DNA of 64,000 nucleotides from Pseudoramibacter alactolyticus ATCC 23263 (GTDB taxonomy: Bacteria; Bacillota; Clostridia; Eubacteriales; Eubacteriaceae). Both the position numbers and the translations under genes were made by a program. Below are positions 59,729-64,000 of this stretch, in pieces. The DNA is taken from assembly GCF_000185505.1 (NCBI RefSeq), contig NZ_GL622359.1, positions 1,591,971 through 1,655,970 of the forward strand, given 5' to 3'. Each line of letters begins with the position of its first letter. The stretch's first letter is position 1. The notes beneath the pieces are model-generated. The model saw nothing but the letters and a program-made list of their open reading frames with translations. It searched no databases and was not told where the DNA came from.

Positions 59729-61045
59729 ATGAAACAATCTTTTTATACCACCGCACCCCAGCCGGAACGCGCGCTGCTCATCGGCATTGCGTCCGCCGAC
59801 GACCAAGCGGCAAGTCCCGCGATGGCGGAGCTTGCCCGCCTGGCCCAGACCGCCGGCTGCGACGTTTTTGCCACGCTGGTACAGCCCCGTCAAAAGCCGG
59901 ATCCCAAAACATTTCTGGGAAAGGGAAAAATCGCCGAAGCGGCGCAGCTCGTCACAGCGAACGAACTGGATCTGATCATCGCGGACGACGAACTCACTCC
60001 CGGACAAATCGCCGCCATCGAAGCGGCTGCCGGCTGCAAAGTCATCGACCGCACCACCTTGATCCTCGATATTTTCGCCCGTCACGCCAGCACCCGGGAG
60101 GGCAAACTCCAGGTCGAGCTCGCCCAGCAGCGTTACCGCCTGAGCCACCTGAAAGGCCTGGGGCAGGTGCTCTCCCGCACCGGCGGCGGCATCGGCACCC
60201 GGGGCCCCGGCGAAAAGAAGCTCGAAACCGACCGGCGCCACATCCGCCGCCAGATCGACCGGCTGCAGCGTCAGCTCGATCAATTGGCTCAAACCGGCGC
60301 CATCCGCGCTCAAAGACGCCGGCGAAGCGGCGTGCGCGCCGTCAGTCTCGTGGGCTATACCAACGCCGGCAAGAGCACCCTGTTTAACCGGCTGACCAGC
60401 GCGGCCGTGCACACCCGGGATGCCCCCTTCGTCACGCTGGACACCACCACCCGCAGAATCAACCCCGAATACGGGCACTGTCTGCTTTCCGACACGGTGG
60501 GCTTCATCGACAAACTCCCCCACGAACTGATCCGCGCCTTTCGCGCCACACTGGCCGCGGCGGCCGATGCCGATCTGCTGCTGCACGTTGTGGACGCTTC
60601 GGATTCCCGGGCGGCCGAAAATATTGCCGTGGTCGAGCGGGTGCTGAAAGAAATCGGGGCCATCCATCTGCCTCGGCTTCTGGTGTACAACAAAATCGAC
60701 CGGCTTCCGCCAGATGCCCGCACCGCCGTCATGGCCCGCTGCGCCCGTGCCGACACCTTCGCCATTTCCGCCAAAACCGGCGAGGGCCTCGGTCCGCTCG
60801 CAGCCGCCGTGATCGAAACCCTGTCTGCCCAAGATAGAATCCGGAGCTATCTGCTGCCCTACCGCGACGGCAAACGCCTTGAGCAGCTTTACCGCCATGC
60901 TGAGATTCTTTCCCGGGAAGATAGACCCGAGGGCATCTGCCTCACCGTTAAAATCGGCAGTACCTTTCCCGATACCGCTTATCGGCCCTTTTTAATCGCT
61001 TCTGACCATTCCGACGATCTGGAGGCCATGCATGACCCACTTTAA
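59729..61045 (+). CDS. hflX: GTPase HflX
   Basis: HflX is a ribosome-splitting GTPase active under heat stress. The 438-residue protein has the family N-terminus (KPDPKTFLGKGKIAE), LSRTGGGIGTRGPGEKKLETD, G1 GYTNAGKST (209-217), G3 DTVGF, and G4 NKID. The C-terminal domain ends with a short segment. The start is the ATG at 59729. It overlaps the YigZ-like gene by 14 bases. Confidence 0.95.
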   Translation: MKQSFYTTAPQPERALLIGIASADDQAASPAMAELARLAQTAGCDVFATLVQPRQKPDPKTFLGKGKIAEAAQLVTANELDLIIADDELTPGQIAAIEAAAGCKVIDRTTLILDIFARHASTREGKLQVELAQQRYRLSHLKGLGQVLSRTGGGIGTRGPGEKKLETDRRHIRRQIDRLQRQLDQLAQTGAIRAQRRRRSGVRAVSLVGYTNAGKSTLFNRLTSAAVHTRDAPFVTLDTTTRRINPEYGHCLLSDTVGFIDKLPHELIRAFRATLAAAADADLLLHVVDASDSRAAENIAVVERVLKEIGAIHLPRLLVYNKIDRLPPDARTAVMARCARADTFAISAKTGEGLGPLAAAVIETLSAQDRIRSYLLPYRDGKRLEQLYRHAEILSREDRPEGICLTVKIGSTFPDTAYRPFLIASDHSDDLEAMHDPL

Positions 61046-61679
61046 TACGATTTTATCCCAGGGAGAAGCCGAGTCCGTCATCAGCAAATCCCGCTTCATC
61101 GCCCTCGCCTGCCACGTGGAAAGCGAAGCGGATGTCGATCGCGTGCTTGCTCAGACCCGCAAGGTACACTACAAGGCCACCCACATATGCTCCGCCTATA
61201 TCCTCGCCACCGAGCCCGAACGCCAAAAAGCCAGCGACGACGGCGAGCCTTCCGGCACCGCAGGCAAACCCATTTTGGACGCCATCGCCCGGCGTGGCCT
61301 CAAAAACGTGCTGGTGCTGGTGGTGCGCTATTTCGGCGGCGTCAAGCTCGGGGCCGGCGGCCTGATCCGCGCCTACGCCGGCGCGGCCAGTCAGGTGCTC
61401 GATGCGGTGCCGACGGTGCGGCGGCAGTGGTGCGATACCCTGCGCATCACCATCGATTACACCCAATACGGTGGGCTCAGGCAAAAACTAAGCGATCGGC
61501 GCCAGCCCCATTATCAGCCGGTTCAGGAGCGCTTTGCCGACACGGTAAGCCTGGATTTTGAAATCCCCACCGAAGAAATTGACACCTTTCTCGCCTTTAT
61601 AACCGAGGCGACCAACGACCGCTACCACGGGCAGAAGGGAGCGCCCAAATGGGTTTATGTCTTGGCGGATCCGGCCTGA
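61032..61679 (+). CDS. YigZ/IMPACT family protein
   Basis: This 215-residue protein shows the IMPACT/YigZ family core: SKSRFIALACHVESEADVD, DDGEPSGTAGKPILD and VVRYFGGVKLGAGGLIRAY, then a C-terminal ferredoxin-like domain. The family includes YvyE; the proposed role is in translation control and stress. It overlaps hflX, so the two are co-expressed. Confidence 0.92.
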   Translation: MTHFNTILSQGEAESVISKSRFIALACHVESEADVDRVLAQTRKVHYKATHICSAYILATEPERQKASDDGEPSGTAGKPILDAIARRGLKNVLVLVVRYFGGVKLGAGGLIRAYAGAASQVLDAVPTVRRQWCDTLRITIDYTQYGGLRQKLSDRRQPHYQPVQERFADTVSLDFEIPTEEIDTFLAFITEATNDRYHGQKGAPKWVYVLADPA

Positions 61680-61689
61680 ACCAATCAAA

Positions 61690-61710
61690 AAACCGAAGCG
61701 ATGCTTCGGC
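61690..61710 (+). terminator. Terminator hairpin after the YigZ-like gene
   Basis: CCGAAGC (61693-61699) and GCTTCGG (61703-61709) around GAT. It lacks a T-tract because the insertion element begins directly after the stem. Confidence 0.6.
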
Positions 61711-62315
61711 TTCAGACTGTGACAAAGTCCGCGGCGAAAGCCGTGGATTTTTCTGTATCGAAATGAATGCCCGTGTTTATCTTTCTAATATAATTATCCT
61801 ATAAAGCAAGGCGGTGATTAATCTTATGAAGATTCAGGAAAAAGAGAAAAACAGAAAGCAGCTGCAGATTATTTGTATCGATGACCTGGTTCCGCAGGAC
61901 CATTTGTTGCGTATGGCAGACAAAGCAATTAACTGGACCTTTATTTATGAGTTGGTCCAAGGTAAATATTTCAATTCTATGGATCGTCCCGGCATCAATC
62001 CTGTTGCGCTGATTAAGATTCCCTTCATCCAGTATTCGGTTCCAGGAAACAGATTTATTTGAAGAGATTTTTCGGAGGATTCTCGAAGCGTGTTATAAGT
62101 TTAAACTGATCGATCCATCGGAAATATTTGTTGATTCAACGCACGTGAAAGCATGGATGATGGCGCGAAATCTGTATTCCCGTACAAACGGCCAATGACC
62201 AAAGATGGTTTTTTCAAAAAGCAGGAAGAGGCTTTTAATTTTTCGGATCAGCAATAAAAATATATATTAATAGAAAAGTGGAGTCACGGGCACCCCACTT
62301 TGCCTTCAGTCTGAA
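61711..62315 (+). mobile_element. Decayed IS1182-type insertion sequence
   Basis: The left end TTCAGACTGTGACAAAGT (61711-61728) and the right end ACTTTGCCTTCAGTCTGAA (62297-62315) are imperfect terminal inverted repeats. Between them lies a broken transposase. The element is about 605 bases long, whereas intact IS1182-type elements are about 1.5-1.8 kb, so most of it is lost. No direct target repeat was seen. Confidence 0.75.
61826..62257 (+). pseudogene. IS1182-family transposase, broken
   Basis: The frame starts MKIQEKEKNRKQLQIICIDD (LVPQDHLLRMADK follows), the usual N-terminus of IS1182 transposases, and runs to NPVALIKIPFIQY, then loses frame at a deletion. The next frame has TDLFEEIFRRILEACYKF, KLIDPSEIFVDSTHVKA (DDE-type aspartate), and a third has PYKRPMTKDGFFKK. 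At least two internal deletions and a missing C-terminal half make it non-functional. Confidence 0.85.
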
Positions 62316-62342
62316 ACCGCTTGTCTTAAACAAGCGGTTTTT
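62314..62342 (+). terminator. Hairpin terminator at the element's right edge
   Basis: AAACCGCTTGT (62314-62324) and ACAAGCGGTTT (62330-62340) form an 11-base stem with a T-tract to 62342, adjoining the right inverted repeat. Confidence 0.8.
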
Positions 62343-62344
62343 GA

Positions 62345-62373
62345 TTGCCTGCAATTAGTTTTTCGATTATAAT
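62345..62373 (+). promoter_or_regulatory. Promoter of cls
   Basis: TTGCCT (62345-62350), 17 bases and TATAAT (62368-62373), directly after the terminator at the element edge; the start codon follows 38 bases later. Confidence 0.65.
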
Positions 62374-62410
62374 GCTGATATCGGCTTCGAAATTTTAAAA
62401 GGAGGGTGCC

Positions 62411-63979
62411 ATGCGGTCACAAATGCGAACAGAAGAAAGAAGCAATGTCAAAAATCGCATCGGCTGGTTTCTGATGGTCGTCCTGCTGACCTCAATCCAG
62501 ATCGGCTGGCTGGTCTATCTGTTCAGCAACCTCACCGCTTATTCCACGCGCATTTCCCTGATCACCCGCATCGTCGCCATGGTTGTCTGCCTGTGCATCT
62601 TCGGGGAACATCGCAACGCTGCCATCAAAATGCCCTGGATCATGCTGATTCTCGTGCTGCCGGTATTCGGCCTGACGATGTACGCCCTGGCCGGCCGGGT
62701 GAACGTGACCCGGCGCATGCGCCTGCGTCACGAGGCGATCAATCAACAACTCAACCCAATGCTGGCCCAGGATGCCGCCGTTGCCGACCGTCTCCGAAAG
62801 GAAGACCGCGCCCTTGCCAATATCAGCCATTACATCCGTCACTATGGCCCTCATCCAGTGTATGACAACACGGACGTCGTTTTCTACAGCGACGCAGCCG
62901 AAGCGCTGGCCGCCCAGAAGGAGGCCCTGCGCCATGCGAAGGATTTTATCTTCATGGAATATTACGCCATTGAGGACGACCAGGCCTTTGCGGAGATCCA
63001 CGCGATTTTAAAGGCCAAGGCTGCCGAGGGGGTCGAGGTTCGCCTGTTCTACGACGATTTTGGCAGCATCAGCTTCATCAACCGCGACTTTATCAAGCGC
63101 ATGGAGGCTGACGGCATCCAGTGCCGGGACTTCAACCCGGTGCAACCCTTCCTTAACGTGTTCATGAACAACCGGGATCACCGCAAATTCACGGTGATCG
63201 ACGGCCGCGTGGCTTTCACCGGCGGCTACAACCTCGCCAACGAATACTTCAATATCACCCACCCCTTCGGCCACTGGAAGGATACCGGCCTGCGGCTGAC
63301 GGGCACCGCGGTGCGCAGCTTCACCATTTTCTTTTTTGAAATGTGGAACGCCATCCGCGATACGGATTTAAAACGCGACACCGATTACGCCCGCTATCTG
63401 CCGGGCCTGGGCTATACCGCCGTCGAGAGCGGCTATGTCCAGCCCTATGCCGACAGTCCCCTGGACGACGAACGGGTGGGCGAGGACGTTTATCTGAACC
63501 TCATCAAAAACGCCAAACACTATTTTTATATCACGACCCCTTACCTGATCATCACTGATGAGATGGTGCGCGAGCTGGGGCTGGCCGCCAAACGCGGCGT
63601 GGACGTGCGCATCATCACGCCCGGCATCCCGGACAAAAAGGTCGTCTTCCAGATGACGCGCTCATACTACGCGACGCTGGTGCGCTACGGCGTGCGCATT
63701 TTTGAATACACGCCGGGATTCATCCACGCCAAGCAATGCGTCTGCGACGGCGAGGCCGCCACTGTCGGCACCATCAACCTCGATTACCGCAGCCTCTATC
63801 TTCATTTTGAGTGCGGGGTGCTGCTGATGAAGGTCGCCGCCATCGTCGATATCAAAAGAGATTTTGATCGGCTCTTCCCCGTCTGCGAAGAGGTCAGCGC
63901 CAAATATCAGGAAACCCATCTTTCCCTGATCCGCCAGCTCTTCCAGGCGGTGCTGCGGCTCTTCGCACCGCTGGTTTAG
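62411..63979 (+). CDS. cls: Cardiolipin synthase
   Basis: Cls joins two phosphatidylglycerol molecules into cardiolipin at the membrane. The 522-residue protein has three N-terminal hydrophobic segments (about 17-38, 46-64 and 73-93), then two phospholipase D HKD motifs: His257-Lys259-Asp264 in NRDHRKFTVIDG and His439-Lys441-Asp446 in FIHAKQCVCDG. Both are complete, as required for activity. AGGAGGGTGCC precedes the ATG. It is the last complete gene of the window. Confidence 0.94.
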   Translation: MRSQMRTEERSNVKNRIGWFLMVVLLTSIQIGWLVYLFSNLTAYSTRISLITRIVAMVVCLCIFGEHRNAAIKMPWIMLILVLPVFGLTMYALAGRVNVTRRMRLRHEAINQQLNPMLAQDAAVADRLRKEDRALANISHYIRHYGPHPVYDNTDVVFYSDAAEALAAQKEALRHAKDFIFMEYYAIEDDQAFAEIHAILKAKAAEGVEVRLFYDDFGSISFINRDFIKRMEADGIQCRDFNPVQPFLNVFMNNRDHRKFTVIDGRVAFTGGYNLANEYFNITHPFGHWKDTGLRLTGTAVRSFTIFFFEMWNAIRDTDLKRDTDYARYLPGLGYTAVESGYVQPYADSPLDDERVGEDVYLNLIKNAKHYFYITTPYLIITDEMVRELGLAAKRGVDVRIITPGIPDKKVVFQMTRSYYATLVRYGVRIFEYTPGFIHAKQCVCDGEAATVGTINLDYRSLYLHFECGVLLMKVAAIVDIKRDFDRLFPVCEEVSAKYQETHLSLIRQLFQAVLRLFAPLV

Positions 63980-64000
63980 CCGTTCACTAAAAAAAGCCGG

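Overview
The window looks like chromosomal DNA from a GC-rich, anaerobic member of the Firmicutes (class Clostridia), probably near Eubacteriaceae such as Pseudoramibacter or Eubacterium. This is inferred, not proven. The grounds are AGGAGG-type ribosome binding sites, consensus sigma-A promoters, a CIRCE element, an FabK-type enoyl-ACP reductase in a clustered fab operon, an EtfBA pair, a Re-side-like short acyl-CoA dehydrogenase, and an ECF transporter with an MptD-type S component. No ribosomal RNA, CRISPR array or intact prophage was seen.

Region by region. 1-7637: a type II fatty acid synthesis operon, accD(partial)-accA-fabH-fabK-fabD-fabG-fabF-fabZ, ending in a MarR/FabT-like regulator. 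7677-16304: a polyol or sugar-phosphate cluster with two SorC-family regulators, a GpsA-like dehydrogenase, an araM-araL-araB block without araA or araD, and an unrelated membrane-anchored OB-fold protein read the other way. 16535-18222: an acyl-CoA dehydrogenase and a small membrane-anchored protein. 18482-20565 (minus strand): an rpiB-like isomerase and an FGGY kinase, perhaps a tetritol or pentitol route. 20977-28288 (minus strand): a tightly overlapping six-gene operon, ECF S component-EcfT-fused EcfAA-AraC regulator-two ABC transporter half-molecules, which resembles a metallophore, heme or siderophore system of unknown substrate. 28897-33588: a 38-residue membrane protein, a DJ-1 protein, ferritin, ApbE, 8-oxoguanine glycosylase, tRNA-Val(GAC) and TrmB. 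33637-36120 (minus strand): ispF-mtnN-alr. 36651-38474: etfBA.

38580-41953: a zinc-ribbon protein, a structured-RNA candidate, tyrA, class II aldolase, a remnant of an Old Yellow Enzyme gene and a small anchored protein. 42036-45600: a very acidic coiled-coil protein of 806 residues, a cluster of DnaA boxes and a tRNA1(Val) methyltransferase. 45633-53589: a SUV3-like helicase, a radical SAM protein, a barstar homologue, CIRCE-controlled htpG, an SDR and an HD hydrolase. 53698-55898: a polar amino acid ABC importer. 56363-63979: citrate synthase, a DUF6465 protein, glyA, hflX, a YigZ protein, a decayed IS1182-type element and cardiolipin synthase.

Most of the window is ordinary core metabolism. 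The parts that deserve closer study are two short, strongly promoted and terminated structured RNAs (minus strand, about 39150-38986 and 11180-11088), the DnaA-box cluster at 44594-44782, the six-gene ECF/ABC operon, the reduced ara-like cluster, the unrecognised acidic protein, and several palindromic operators placed exactly on promoters (citZ, glyA, htpG, gpsA-like).
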